Assembly (NCBI RefSeq): GCF_000615845.1
Contig: NZ_BAML01000003.1
Location: 38,708 to 102,707 of the forward strand
DNA from: Ligilactobacillus hayakitensis DSM 18933 = JCM 14209
Lineage (GTDB): Bacteria > Bacillota > Bacilli > Lactobacillales > Lactobacillaceae
Direction: 5' to 3'
DNA length: 64,000 nucleotides
Positions 26,048 through 35,222 of the stretch are shown here, in pieces. The number at the start of each line of letters is the position of its first letter. Positions within the stretch are counted from its first letter, which is position 1. Both the position numbers and the translations under genes were made by a program. Under the pieces are notes generated by a model. That model did not search any database. It had not been told where the DNA came from and saw only the letters and a program-made list of their open reading frames with translations.

Positions 26048-27509
26048 TGATTTTTGGAATTGAAATCTTGAAAAGTGAACCTTGTCCTTCTGCACTTTCT
26101 ACCGACATATTTCCGTGATATCCTTCAACTAATTTTCTAGCAATTGATAACCCTAAGCCATTTCCGCCTTTATTTCGACTACGAGCTTTATCCACACGAT
26201 AAAAGCGATCAAAAATCTTCTTTAAATTTTCTTGAGAAATCCCCATTCCAAAATCCTGTACAACAATTTCTACAAAACGATTATTTTGTGAAATTGACAT
26301 ATGAACTTCTTTTCTATTTTGGGAATATTTAACTGCATTATCCATCAAAATTATTAAAACTTGTTCTAAATGATTACGATACATCTTTACAAAGGTTGGT
26401 TCAGTTAAATCATTATCAAGTACAAACGTAAAATCAGAATGTATCATTTGAAAATTCTCAAATACTTGCAAGCCTACTTCCATTGCATCACTATTTTCGT
26501 TAGCATAATGGATTTCAATTTGTTCGGCCCTTGATAAATCTAACATTTCTTGAACTAAGCTTTTCATGCGAGTAATTTCTTGCAGCGAAGCAGCTATTGA
26601 TTCCTCTAATACCTCTGGATTGCTTTTTCCCCATCTACTAATCAAATCTAAATGACCCTGAATAATAGCTACAGGGGTTCTTAATTCGTGGGACACATCT
26701 TCAACGAATTGTTGTTGTTGTGTAATATATCTCTCCATTTGACCTAGCATTTCATTGAATAAATTACTTAATTCTTCTAATTCATCATGAGTTTTTAATA
26801 ATGGTACGCGTTCACTCAAGAGAGCCTCTGCATTATCATCATGATTAATTTTCCCAATCGTTTCATTTATTAACTCAATCGGTCTTAAAAGCCAAGCGGA
26901 TAATACATAACCTAACAATGCACTTGCCAGGCCAGCAGTAACCCCTAAAACAATAAAAATCAACATTAATTTATTTCTAATTTCATCGTATGTTTTTAAA
27001 CGGTCAGTAACCTGGATATACCCTAATATTTTACCTGTCTTTTTTTGACGAATTTCTTCTTTTACAATGTAGATTGAGCTTCTTTTGTCAGTCTTTAACG
27101 AATCTTTTTTTCCTGACACTAACTTATCACTTGTTGTTCTTGAAGCAAAAACTAATTGCTTATTTTGATCAAAAACACTTATCCCAATATTTTCTCGCGA
27201 CATTGATGAAAAAATATTATTTTTTTCCTTTATTTGCGGAGCTCTAAATTCATCCTTTAAAGCTGTCCCTAACGTCATGCTAACTTCTTCTTGGGTTAAT
27301 TGAACGTTGTGTTTTTGCAGGGTTGAACGCATTTTTTGAACAGTTGCATTTGCATAACCTATTTCTTGTTGTAAAAGAACAGTTGAAAAACTTTGGAATA
27401 ATAAAATTGAATATATCGCAAAAATTATAAATACCCCTACTGCAGTTCCAATTGCCCATTTTAAATTTAATGAGAAAAATTTCTTTTTTGTTTGTTTCTT
27501 ATGCTTCAT
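26040..27509 (-). CDS. sensor histidine kinase (ArlS/YkoH-like)
   Basis: A 489 aa membrane sensor kinase. Transmembrane helices at about 18-40 and 183-205 flank an extracytoplasmic sensor of about 140 residues. Next come HAMP (about 206-262), the dimerisation box FVEDVSHELRTPVAII with phospho-acceptor His274, and the ATPase boxes LIILMDNAVKYSQNR, VVQDFGMGIS and GGNGLGLSIARKLVEGYHG. The upstream response regulator gene ends 11 bases before its start. The organisation is like the ArlRS/CovRS-type systems that control wall and adhesion genes, but the stimulus cannot be read from the sequence. Confidence 0.93.
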   Translation of the reverse strand: MKHKKQTKKKFFSLNLKWAIGTAVGVFIIFAIYSILLFQSFSTVLLQQEIGYANATVQKMRSTLQKHNVQLTQEEVSMTLGTALKDEFRAPQIKEKNNIFSSMSRENIGISVFDQNKQLVFASRTTSDKLVSGKKDSLKTDKRSSIYIVKEEIRQKKTGKILGYIQVTDRLKTYDEIRNKLMLIFIVLGVTAGLASALLGYVLSAWLLRPIELINETIGKINHDDNAEALLSERVPLLKTHDELEELSNLFNEMLGQMERYITQQQQFVEDVSHELRTPVAIIQGHLDLISRWGKSNPEVLEESIAASLQEITRMKSLVQEMLDLSRAEQIEIHYANENSDAMEVGLQVFENFQMIHSDFTFVLDNDLTEPTFVKMYRNHLEQVLIILMDNAVKYSQNRKEVHMSISQNNRFVEIVVQDFGMGISQENLKKIFDRFYRVDKARSRNKGGNGLGLSIARKLVEGYHGNMSVESAEGQGSLFKISIPKIKK

Positions 27510-27520
27510 ATTATCACTTA

Positions 27521-28225
27521 TTAATCAATAGTATCTTGAGATTTCATTAAGTATCCAGCACCACGAACCGTTTGAATATAGCTAAGTTCATTTGGACGAT
27601 CAATTTTATTTCTTAAATAACGAATATAAACATCAACCACATTGGTTTCATTGACGGTATTACCACTACTTTCCCAAATTTTACGGATAAGATAGTCTCT
27701 GCTTAAAACAATATTGAGATTTTCTAAAAATGTCACTAATAATTCAAATTCTCTGCCTGTTAGTTCAATAATTGAATCACCGCGACGAACAACGCGGTTA
27801 TCCTTTTCAACCGTTAAATCACGGTACTTAATTACATGACCGGGGCCATGATTTAAATTTTTATAAGATGATCTCCGTAAAACCGCACGTAAACGCGCTA
27901 ATAATTCTTCAATTGCAAATGGTTTTACAATATAATCATCTGCTCCGTGATCTAATCCTGAAACACGGTCAATGACTGAATCGCGTGCTGTCATCATAAT
28001 TATTGGCGTATCCTTAACTTGTCTGACGCGACGGCAAATTTCTAAACCATTCAATTCAGGTAGCATTAAATCTAACATTATTGCGTCCCATTTTTCACCA
28101 AGAGCTTGTCTTAATCCCACTCTTCCATCTGAGCACACTTCAGTTTCGTATCCTTCATGCTGTAATTCTAATTCGACAAAACGAGATAAATTTTTCTCGT
28201 CTTCAATTATTAATACTCTACTCAT
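27521..28225 (-). CDS. OmpR/PhoB family response regulator (ArlR-like)
   Basis: A 234 aa transcription factor with an N-terminal receiver domain (acidic pocket in IIEDEKN, phospho-acceptor Asp52 in MLDLMLPELNG, Lys in DYIVKPFAIEELLARL) and a C-terminal winged helix (ELTGREFELLVTFLENLN to YIRYLRNKIDRPNELSYIQTVRGAGYLM). It is the partner of the kinase that follows after 11 bases. Confidence 0.95.
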   Translation of the reverse strand: MSRVLIIEDEKNLSRFVELELQHEGYETEVCSDGRVGLRQALGEKWDAIMLDLMLPELNGLEICRRVRQVKDTPIIMMTARDSVIDRVSGLDHGADDYIVKPFAIEELLARLRAVLRRSSYKNLNHGPGHVIKYRDLTVEKDNRVVRRGDSIIELTGREFELLVTFLENLNIVLSRDYLIRKIWESSGNTVNETNVVDVYIRYLRNKIDRPNELSYIQTVRGAGYLMKSQDTID

Positions 28226-28374
28226 TTATCTAGTTTCTCCCAATTCTAATTTATTAACAAACGTTATTTTACCACAAATTAACCCTAAATTCCCACACAT
28301 AACTTTAATACATTAAAGTTAAAGTAACATGTTATTTATGAATTATAATAATAGTAATATTTTTAAATTTTTTG

Positions 28375-28403
28375 TTGACTTCCTTACATTAGTAATATAT
28401 AAT
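28375..28403 (+). promoter_or_regulatory. tRNA-Arg promoter
   Basis: TTGACT (28375-28380) and TATAAT (28398-28403) are separated by 17 bases, 15 bases before the tRNA. Confidence 0.9.
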
Positions 28404-28418
28404 TAATTTTGTTGTGAT

Positions 28419-28492
28419 GGTCTGGTAGCTCAGCTGGATAGAGCATTCGCCTTCTAAGCGAACGGTCGTGAGTTCGAATCTCACCCGGATCA
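28419..28492 (+). tRNA. tRNA-Arg (anticodon TCT)
   Basis: A full 74-base cloverleaf: acceptor GGTCTGG with CCGGATC (two G-T pairs), D stem GCTC/GAGC, anticodon stem TTCGC/GCGAA around loop CTTCTAA (anticodon TCT, reads AGA/AGG), T stem GTGAG/CTCAC with TTCGAAT, discriminator A. CCA is not encoded. A consensus promoter and a terminator frame it as a single-gene unit. Confidence 0.97.
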
Positions 28493-28501
28493 TTCTTCTT
28501 T

Positions 28502-28532
28502 GAGGAATAAGGTTTCTTATTCCTCTTTTTTT
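28502..28532 (+). terminator. tRNA-Arg terminator
   Basis: GAGGAATAA pairs with TTATTCCTC around a short loop, followed by seven Ts. Confidence 0.92.
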
Positions 28533-28546
28533 ATACATAAATCTAT

Positions 28547-28579
28547 TAAAAAGAGCTAGTCGTGGACTAGCTCTTTTTA
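28547..28579 (-). terminator. purB terminator
   Basis: On the minus strand AAAAAGAGCTAGT and its exact complement enclose a five-base loop, followed by Ts. It faces the tRNA-Arg terminator. Confidence 0.92.
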
Positions 28580-28594
28580 ATATAAAATATCTTA

Positions 28595-29889
28595 TTACTC
28601 TAAACCTACACGTTTAAAAATATAATCTACATGTTTTAAGTGCCAATTATAATCAAAGGCATCGTCTAGATCTTCTTTTGTTAATCGAGAAGTTATTCTT
28701 TCGTCAGCTTCTAGTAAGGGTCTAAAAGGAATCTGTTCATCCCAAGACTGAGCTGTTTTAGGTTGAACTAAATCATACGCTTCTTCTCTACTCATTCCAG
28801 TATCAATTAATTTTAGTAAAACCCGTCCACTGTAAATTAATCCAAAAGTTTTTTCCATGTTTTTCTTCATATTCTCTGGGAAAACAGTTAGATTTTTAAT
28901 AATTCTACCCAATCGATTTAACATATAATTAATTAAAATTGTTGTATCAGGCAAAATAATTCGTTCTGCAGAAGAATGTGAAATATCACGTTCATGCCAT
29001 AATGAAACATCTTCATAGGCAGTAAGCATATGCCCACGGATAACTCTTGCAAGACCAGTAATGTTTTCTGAACCAATCGGATTACGTTTATGTGGCATTG
29101 CTGAAGAACCCTTTTGTCCCTTAGCAAAAAATTCTTCAACTTCTCTTGTTTCAGTTTTTTGTAAACCACGAATTTCTGTGGCAAAGTTTTCTAAACTTGT
29201 TGCAATTAAAGCTAAAGCTGATAAATATTCAGCATGTAAATCACGTGGTAATACTTGACTTGAAATTTCTTGTGGACGAATTCCCAATTTCTTACATACA
29301 TATTCTTCGACAAATGGATCGATATTGGCAAATGTTCCAACTGCACCACTAATTTTTCCTGCTTCTACACCCTTTGCGGCGTGCTCAAAACGCTCGATAT
29401 TACGTTTCATTTCTGAGTACCAACGAGCTATTTTTAATCCAAAAGTTGTTGGTTCTGCATGGACCCCGTGAGTTCTTCCCATCATTACCGTATATTTATG
29501 TTCTTTAGCTTTTTTTGCAAGGATATCATTAAAATTTTGTAAGTCCTTGCGAATCACATCATTAACCTGCTTTAATTGATATCCATAAGCTGTATCAACA
29601 ACATCAGTACTTGTTAAACCATAATGAACCCATTTTCTTTCTTCGCCAAGTGATTCTGATACTGCACGCGTAAAAGCAATTACATCATGGTGAGTAACTG
29701 CTTCGATTTCTTCAATCCTTTTAATATCAAACTTGCGTTTGCTTTAAGTTTTTGAATATCTTCTGCTGGAATATGACCTAGCTTAGACCATGCTTCATCA
29801 GCAGCGATTTCCACTTCTAACCAAGTTTCATATTTCTTTTGATCATTCCAAAGTTCAGCCATTTCTGGTCTTGTATATCTTGAGAGCAT
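28595..29889 (-). pseudogene. purB: adenylosuccinate lyase, one-base frameshift near codon 53
   Basis: The enzyme converts adenylosuccinate to AMP and SAICAR to AICAR. The N-terminal segment (MLSRYTRPEMAELWNDQKKY... to ANAS) is in one frame. From [26 protein letters not shown] on, the rest is in the next frame, including [26 protein letters not shown] and the signature [11 protein letters not shown]. Adding one T to the TTT at 29729-29731 (AAA on the plus strand) gives 431 codons, exactly the usual Bacillus length. All catalytic blocks are otherwise intact. A functional purB is expected in this organism, so a sequencing indel is likelier than gene loss. It has its own promoter and terminator. 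Confidence 0.93.
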
Positions 29890-29931
29890 TTTTTATCTCC
29901 TTTAGCAATTAAAAATTCATAATTCATTTAT

Positions 29932-29960
29932 TAGCATATCAAATACCGTATTCTTTGTCA
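29932..29960 (-). promoter_or_regulatory. purB promoter
   Basis: On the minus strand TTGACA (29955-29960) and TATGCT (29932-29937) are separated by 17 bases, 43 bases before the start codon. No purine riboswitch is seen in the short leader. Confidence 0.85.
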
Positions 29961-30036
29961 AAAAACCGTTAAATCATGAAGTTATCATTCATTTTTATGA
30001 GGCATCCCCACTAAATCGCGAACATTAGTTTTTAAC

Positions 30037-30073
30037 AAAAAAGAAGCTTATCAAAATGATATAGCTTCTTTAA
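30037..30073 (-). terminator. terminator downstream of the 99 aa gene
   Basis: On the minus strand AAAGAAGCTATATCA pairs with TGATAAGCTTCTTT (one bulge) and is followed by Ts. Confidence 0.85.
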
Positions 30074-30075
30074 CC

Positions 30076-30375
30076 TTATTTTTTATTGTTCTTTTCAAAA
30101 TGCTTGATGTGCTTTTTTAAATAATGCAATAACTCTGCTTCGTTATGGAATTCTCTTGGATGTTGTTGTCCGTGTAATCGAAGTGAGATTTTATTAATCT
30201 TAATTCTTCCGGTCCAAGTGTAACTGTGTTCTACAGTAAAACGATGTTCCATTTTTTCTGGTGTTAAACCAAATTTAAGCACATATACCTTTTCTGTTTC
30301 CATCAATGGATTCACATGTTCTTTTTCGTAGAAAATGTGATTTGCTCGTAAAAATTTTTTTGTTTTTCCTAACAT
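30076..30375 (-). CDS. small basic hypothetical protein
   Basis: A 99 aa soluble, His/Lys-rich protein (MLGKTKKFLRANHIF..., with KFGLTPEKMEHRFTVEHSY and a tail of HYLKKHIKHFEK). I do not recognise a named family; similar short proteins appear in other lactobacilli. The start is the ATG with GGGAGG at about 7 bases; an upstream in-frame ATG has no such site. It lies between purB and tRNA-Glu with its own terminator. Confidence 0.65.
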   Translation of the reverse strand: MLGKTKKFLRANHIFYEKEHVNPLMETEKVYVLKFGLTPEKMEHRFTVEHSYTWTGRIKINKISLRLHGQQHPREFHNEAELLHYLKKHIKHFEKNNKK

Positions 30376-30452
30376 TTTATATCCTCCCTTTTTCCTACTT
30401 ATTAAAAAGGAGAAATGTTCGACGACAAACATTTCTCCGCCTATCTAATCAA

Positions 30453-30525
30453 TCACCCGTACGGGAATCGAACCCGTAACTCCGCCTTGAGAGGGCGACG
30501 TCTTAACCAATTTGACCAACGGGCA
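30453..30525 (-). tRNA. tRNA-Glu (anticodon CTC)
   Basis: A 73-base cloverleaf closely following the Gram-positive tRNA-Glu pattern (TGGTCAAATTGGTTAAGAC in the D arm). Anticodon stem TCGCC/GGCGG encloses CTCTCAA, giving CTC, which reads GAG. T stem ACGGG/CCCGT with TTCGATT is perfect. The acceptor TGCCCGT pairs with ACGGGTG, so the first pair is T-G instead of the usual G-C. The discriminator is A. CCA is not encoded. An excellent promoter lies just upstream. Confidence 0.9.
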
Positions 30526-30538
30526 ATTACTTTCTTAT

Positions 30539-30566
30539 AGTATACACTTAAATTTAAAAATGTCAA
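30539..30566 (-). promoter_or_regulatory. tRNA-Glu promoter
   Basis: On the minus strand TTGACA (30561-30566) and TATACT (30539-30544) are 16 bases apart, 13 bases before the tRNA. Confidence 0.88.
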
Positions 30567-30669
30567 TTTTAAATTTAAACAAATCATCTGCATACCTTAT
30601 AAGGTTTCCATTTACAAGTTTATGTTACCACTTATCTGATATTTTTCAAGCTGTAATATTATCGATTCC

Positions 30670-31268
30670 TTAATTTTTCATCCATCCATCAAATGATTCC
30701 ATTAATTTTTCAATTGCACGTCCACGGTGACTAATTTTATTTTTTTCATCTTGGGTTAATTCAGCAAAAGTACGCTTATATTCTGGATAATAAAAAATTG
30801 AATCATAACCAAAACCATTCTCCCCTTTTTCGGAAGTTGTTATCCTTCCATCAACAATTCCAACTTTTACTAACGGCTTTTTATCGGGGGAAGTTACAAC
30901 TAAAGCACAGTTAAAATGTGCTCCTCTATTTGTATCATCCACACCTTTTAACTTTTCTAAAACTTTTTGTCTATTAGCAGCATCATTATGATCCCCTGCA
31001 TAACGCGCTGAATATACACCTGGTTGTCCGTTTAAATAATCAATACTCAAACCTGAGTCATCTGCTAAGACTGCCATATTTAATTTATCTGTCAGTGTTT
31101 GTGCTTTTTTAGCGCATTTTCTTCAAAAGTTTTTCCATCTTCAATAATTTCTGGAACGTCCGGCAAATCTAATAATGTTTTAACGGTAATTCCCTTTTCT
31201 CCAAAAATGCGCTTGAATTCAGCGGCTTTTCCAACATTTTTAGTTGCAATTAAAATTTCTGATAGCAT
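30670..31268 (-). pseudogene. rdgB: XTP/dITP pyrophosphatase (Ham1), one-base frameshift
   Basis: House-cleaning nucleotidase that removes non-canonical purine triphosphates. The N-terminal 58 codons carry the substrate motif (ILIATKNVGKAAEFKRIF) up to EENALKK. After that the frame changes and continues TLTDKLNMAVLADDSGLSID to GENGFGYDSIFYYPEYKRTFAEL and ISHRGRAIEKL. Adding one A to the six-A run (31105-31110) restores 199 codons, the family norm. The catalytic Asp (ADDSG) and FGYD motif are intact. The ATG at 31268 begins MLSEIL. Confidence 0.92.
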
Positions 31269-31387
31269 ATTTACACTCCTTTTCAATCTATTATTGCAAG
31301 TATAACATCTTTTTATCAAAAATTTATCATAAAATACGCAAAAAAGTGTATAATTAATTTGAAATGATAATGACAAGGAGTTTTGGT

Positions 31388-31882
31388 ATGAATTCAGAAT
31401 TTTATTCACTTGCAAAGGGAAATAACGAGTTAGGCACAACTCTAGGTGCTTCTATTTTGCGAGATTCTTTACTACCAGACTTAATTGGTAATGATACAAC
31501 CATCTTGTATTGGGCTGGAAAACGGATTGCACGAAATTTCCCTCTAGCTAAAGACGAAGATTTGCCCTTATTTTTTAAAGAGTCTAATTGGGGGGATTTA
31601 GTGCGCGTTAAAGAAAAGTTTGGACGTCAAACTTTTGAACTTTCAGGTCCAATCGTAAAACTGCGAAAGCAACTTACAAATCATCCTGAATTTTTATTAG
31701 AAGCTGGATTTATCGCAGAAACAATTCAAAATCAAAGTGGTTTCACTTCAGAAGCCTCCGTTGACCTTGATTCATCAAAAAGTGATACAGTTTTTATAAC
31801 TGTTCAAGTTGATCAACATGATCCAATCGACCTAAATACTTTAACGGATATTGATTTATTAAACCCCTCAGGAAATAATTAA
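31388..31882 (+). CDS. YslB family protein (DUF2507)
   Basis: A 164 aa protein of the DUF2507 family, related to haem NO-binding-like and 4-vinyl-reductase-like folds. The conserved GASILRDSLLPDLIGNDTTILYWAGKRIAR is present, followed by the FELSGPIV and EFLLEAGFIAETIQ blocks. Function unknown. The start is the ATG (MNSEF) with AAGGAG at 8 bases. It is a plus-strand gene with a terminator shared with trxA. Confidence 0.88.
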   Translation: MNSEFYSLAKGNNELGTTLGASILRDSLLPDLIGNDTTILYWAGKRIARNFPLAKDEDLPLFFKESNWGDLVRVKEKFGRQTFELSGPIVKLRKQLTNHPEFLLEAGFIAETIQNQSGFTSEASVDLDSSKSDTVFITVQVDQHDPIDLNTLTDIDLLNPSGNN

Positions 31883-31915
31883 CATATTATAGTATTTACT
31901 GCTACGAATTACAAT

Positions 31916-31968
31916 AAATAAAGCCTTGATAACCATCGTCTTACTGACTTATTATCAAGGCTTTATTT
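31916..31968. terminator. bidirectional terminator between yslB and trxA
   Basis: AAATAAAGCCTTGATAA and its exact complement form a 17-pair stem with T-runs on both sides. Confidence 0.93.
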
Positions 31969-31987
31969 ATATCTTAATTATTCAAAA

Positions 31988-32296
31988 TTAAATGTATTGT
32001 TCTAATTTCTTCTTTAATTGTTCTTTTGAGTGGTATCCAACAATTGTATCCACCACTTGACCGTCTTTTTTAACTAACATTGTTGGAATACTCATAATGC
32101 CAAACTTTGCAGCTGTTTCTTGGTTTTGATCCACATCAACTTTGTTGAAATTAACTTCAGTCATTTCTTCTGACAATTGATCGATTACAGGTGATTGCAT
32201 ACGACATGGACCACACCATGTTGCCCAAAAGTCTGTTAATGAAACACCTGTACTTGTTTCTTGATCAAAATTTTTATCTGTTAATTCGATAACCAT
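31988..32296 (-). CDS. trxA: thioredoxin
   Basis: A 102 aa redox protein that reduces disulfides in cytosolic proteins. The active-site motif is WCGPC with Cys28 and Cys31, and the cis-Pro lies in MSIPTMLV. A GGAGGTG ribosome binding site precedes the ATG. It lies 65 bases after mutS2, the usual order mutS2-trxA in lactobacilli. Confidence 0.98.
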   Translation of the reverse strand: MVIELTDKNFDQETSTGVSLTDFWATWCGPCRMQSPVIDQLSEEMTEVNFNKVDVDQNQETAAKFGIMSIPTMLVKKDGQVVDTIVGYHSKEQLKKKLEQYI

Positions 32297-32361
32297 TACG
32301 GCACCTCCGATTTCTTATTGTAAGTAAATATTATCATATATAATTTAAATTACAAGTATTA

Positions 32362-34722
32362 TCACTTGAACTCAACAACCGTTGCTCCATTGCCTCCATT
32401 ATTGGGACTTGCAAAACCAAATCGTTTAATAGACCGATGTGATTGTAAATACTTGATTATTCCATTTCTCAAGGCACCAGTTCCTTTACCATGAATGATT
32501 GTGACTGATGGATATCCTGCTAAAATTGCAGCATCAATATAATGATCCACCTTATTCATCGCATCTTCGTATCTTTCGCCACGTAGATCCAACGTAGTTG
32601 CTACATGACTCGAGCTTGAGGATTTAACAATTGTTGTTGACTGCTTAATTTTAGGCTCATCAACTTTTACTTTTTCAAGGTCCTCTTGTTCAACTTTCAT
32701 TTTCAAAATTCCAAGCTGAACTTCCCATTCAGTTTGAGATAGCTTTCTAATTAGAACTCCGCGTTGACCATAAGTTTTTACAAGAACATCATCATTGGGT
32801 TTTAATTCTTGTTTTGCTTTCGCTTTTCTTAAAACCTTATTTTTCTTTAAATTATCTTCTTGGTGAAGCGCATTAATTTGCCCTTGCTTATTAATAATAT
32901 CTCCTTCATTAATATTATTAGCACCATCTAATTTCATTTTACGGAGATCAGCAATTAATTCTTGGGATTCACGCTTGGTTGACTCTACAATATCATTAGC
33001 TTCTTTCTTGGCTATACTAATCATATTATCTTTTTGTTTAGTAAATTGAAGATAATTTTTCTTTAAGTCATCATGTAATTCTTGAGCTTCTTTAACTAAC
33101 TTATTAAATTTTATTTCTTTTTCTTCTGCATCATGACGTTTCGCTACTAAATCAGAAATCATTTCATTTAAATCTTGGCTATCACTATCAGTTAATTGGC
33201 GCGCAGCTTCCACAATCAAATCATCAAGGCCTAACTTTTTAGAAATATCGAATGCATTACTTCTTCCTGGTATTCCTAATAGCAAGTGATATGTTGGTTT
33301 TAATGTGTTAATATCAAACTCCATACTTGCATTAATGGTTTGTGGTCTTTCAAAACCATACGCTTTTAATTCGGGATAGTGCGTTGTAGCAACTACATAA
33401 CTTCCTTTTGCACCTACAGCATCTAAAATACTTATCGCTAAAGCAGCACCTTCTTGTGGATCGGTTCCTGCACCTAATTCATCAAATAGCACTAATGAGT
33501 GGTCAGTTATTTTATCTAAAATTGAAACGATATTTGTCATATGAGATGAAAAGGTACTTAAACTTTGTTCAATTGATTGCTCATCTCCAATATCAGCAAA
33601 AATTTCATCAAATAATCCAATTCGACTATCTTCAAACGTTGGAATGAATAATCCAGACTGTCCCATCAATTGAATTAAACCTAATGTTTTAAGTGTGATG
33701 GTTTTACCCCCGGTGTTAGGTCCGGTAATTACAATTGCTTTATAATCTTTACCAATTGCAATATCATTTTTTACTGCTGTTTTTTCATTTAATAATGGAT
33801 GCCATGCTTGACGCAAGTACACGTCATTTTCTACAGAAATTATAGGTTCTGTAGCTTTAATTTGATGTGCATATTTGGCTTTGGCATTAATAAAATCCAA
33901 AACTCCCAATCTAATTTCATTATCTTCTAATTCCTCAGTGTATGGCCGAATTAAATCAGAAAGTTCTGCTAAAATCCGTTGGACTTCTTCTTTTTCTGCA
34001 ACTTGTTGCTGACGAAGGCGATTATTTAATTCAACAATTTCAGCTGGCTCAACAAATAATGTTTGGCCAGATGAACTTTGATCGTGAACAATTCCGCCAA
34101 ACTTTGCCCTATGTTCTTGCTTAATCGGAATAACATAGCGATCATCACGAATAGTTACATTTGCATTACTCAAATATTTTGTTTTATTTCCACGCGTATA
34201 TGAATTCATTTTTTCTCTAATTTGAGTTTCAGTATTTACAATTTGGTTTCTAATACTCTTCAGAGTACTTGAAGCATCATTTAAAACGTAACCATCATCT
34301 CTCAAACATAAGTTTAATTTTTGATTAATTCCTGGCAAGAGTGAGAAATTTTTAACAATTTGATAGAGACGGCGAAAATTGATTCCTTCTGCTTTAAATT
34401 TATCAAAAAATATATTAATTTCATTAACTGATCTTAAAGCCTTACCGATTGCCGCTAATTCTTTACCATTTAAATTACCACCAATTTTCAAACGCTTTAA
34501 AGAATACGCTGTCGATTCTAATTCAGGCAATGGAATTCCATCTTTTAAACGATAAATATCGACACCGTCTTTTGTTTCATCTAATTGTTCTTGTAGTAAA
34601 TCAACATCCGCGGTTGGTTTTAAATTTTTAATCCGCTTCTTTCCCATATCAGTCGTTGCATAATTTAAAAGTTGATTTATTATTTTATAGTATTCTAAAA
34701 TTTTTAAAACTTTATTATTCAA
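32362..34722 (-). CDS. mutS2: endonuclease MutS2
   Basis: A 786 aa MutS-family ATPase with a C-terminal Smr domain. Members suppress homologous recombination and, in Bacillus, act in ribosome-collision rescue as RqcU. Walker A reads GPNTGGKTITLK near residue 335, followed by the FADIGDEQSIEQSLSTFSSHM block and VLFDELGAGTDPQEGAALA. A coiled coil spans about 510-600, and the Smr domain starts TLDLRGERYEDAM and contains the HGKGTGALR motif. Start codon is TTG with AGGAGG 7 bases upstream. Confidence 0.97.
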   Translation of the reverse strand: MNNKVLKILEYYKIINQLLNYATTDMGKKRIKNLKPTADVDLLQEQLDETKDGVDIYRLKDGIPLPELESTAYSLKRLKIGGNLNGKELAAIGKALRSVNEINIFFDKFKAEGINFRRLYQIVKNFSLLPGINQKLNLCLRDDGYVLNDASSTLKSIRNQIVNTETQIREKMNSYTRGNKTKYLSNANVTIRDDRYVIPIKQEHRAKFGGIVHDQSSSGQTLFVEPAEIVELNNRLRQQQVAEKEEVQRILAELSDLIRPYTEELEDNEIRLGVLDFINAKAKYAHQIKATEPIISVENDVYLRQAWHPLLNEKTAVKNDIAIGKDYKAIVITGPNTGGKTITLKTLGLIQLMGQSGLFIPTFEDSRIGLFDEIFADIGDEQSIEQSLSTFSSHMTNIVSILDKITDHSLVLFDELGAGTDPQEGAALAISILDAVGAKGSYVVATTHYPELKAYGFERPQTINASMEFDINTLKPTYHLLLGIPGRSNAFDISKKLGLDDLIVEAARQLTDSDSQDLNEMISDLVAKRHDAEEKEIKFNKLVKEAQELHDDLKKNYLQFTKQKDNMISIAKKEANDIVESTKRESQELIADLRKMKLDGANNINEGDIINKQGQINALHQEDNLKKNKVLRKAKAKQELKPNDDVLVKTYGQRGVLIRKLSQTEWEVQLGILKMKVEQEDLEKVKVDEPKIKQSTTIVKSSSSSHVATTLDLRGERYEDAMNKVDHYIDAAILAGYPSVTIIHGKGTGALRNGIIKYLQSHRSIKRFGFASPNNGGNGATVVEFK

Positions 34723-34733
34723 TCATTATCCTC

Positions 34734-35213
34734 CTAAGAGATTAAATAAAAGAATTTTTGAGCCCCTTTTAATACTAGTTGAGCCAAAATTGATTCATTT
34801 ACACTATTTTGTAATTGAAAATTAGGCCAGTTAATTAACAATAATATTCCAAAATAAACCAATATATACATCATACTTGTACAAAAAAGTGCTCCACCAA
34901 TTGCATTTATTTTTGAGATTAATTTAACTTTAATAATTTTATTAGTTGTATTTTGTGCTATTCTAAATAAAATTCCACCGATTATATTTACTAACCAAAA
35001 TGTTAAAACTTTAATAAATACCCCATTAATTAAATTATCTTTATTCAAAGATAAAATCTTGATAATCATATTGGAGACGGGTTTGGTAAAAAAAATAGAC
35101 AGCAAAAATACTGAAATATATCCACTTAAACTGACGGTAGCTTGGATAATTCCTACTCGATATCCATATCGAAAAGCTCCCCCAAGTAAAATTAAAATAA
35201 TTAGTGAGAGCAT
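34734..35213 (-). CDS. CvpA family membrane protein
   Basis: A 159 aa integral membrane protein with four predicted helices and the CvpA-like N-terminus (LSLIILILLGGAFRYGYRVGIIQATVSLSGY). The E. coli relative is linked to colicin V production and envelope stress; the Firmicute role (YshB) is unknown. Position between zapA and mutS2 is the same as in Bacillus (zapA-yshB-polX-mutSB). Confidence 0.88.
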   Translation of the reverse strand: MLSLIILILLGGAFRYGYRVGIIQATVSLSGYISVFLLSIFFTKPVSNMIIKILSLNKDNLINGVFIKVLTFWLVNIIGGILFRIAQNTTNKIIKVKLISKINAIGGALFCTSMMYILVYFGILLLINWPNFQLQNSVNESILAQLVLKGAQKFFYLIS

Positions 35214-35222
35214 ATCTCTACC

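Noticed and set aside
28933..29184. Minus-strand ORF inside purB in another frame
   Set aside because: It overlaps the conserved lyase signature in the correct frame and has no start signal.
29680..29889. Programmed frameshifting as explanation for purB
   Set aside because: There is no heptameric slippery site, internal Shine-Dalgarno or downstream structure like those in prfB or dnaX, and relatives encode PurB in one frame.
30453..30525. tRNA-Glu as a pseudogene
   Set aside because: All other stems pair well and a consensus promoter precedes it, so I kept it as a gene and only flagged the first pair.
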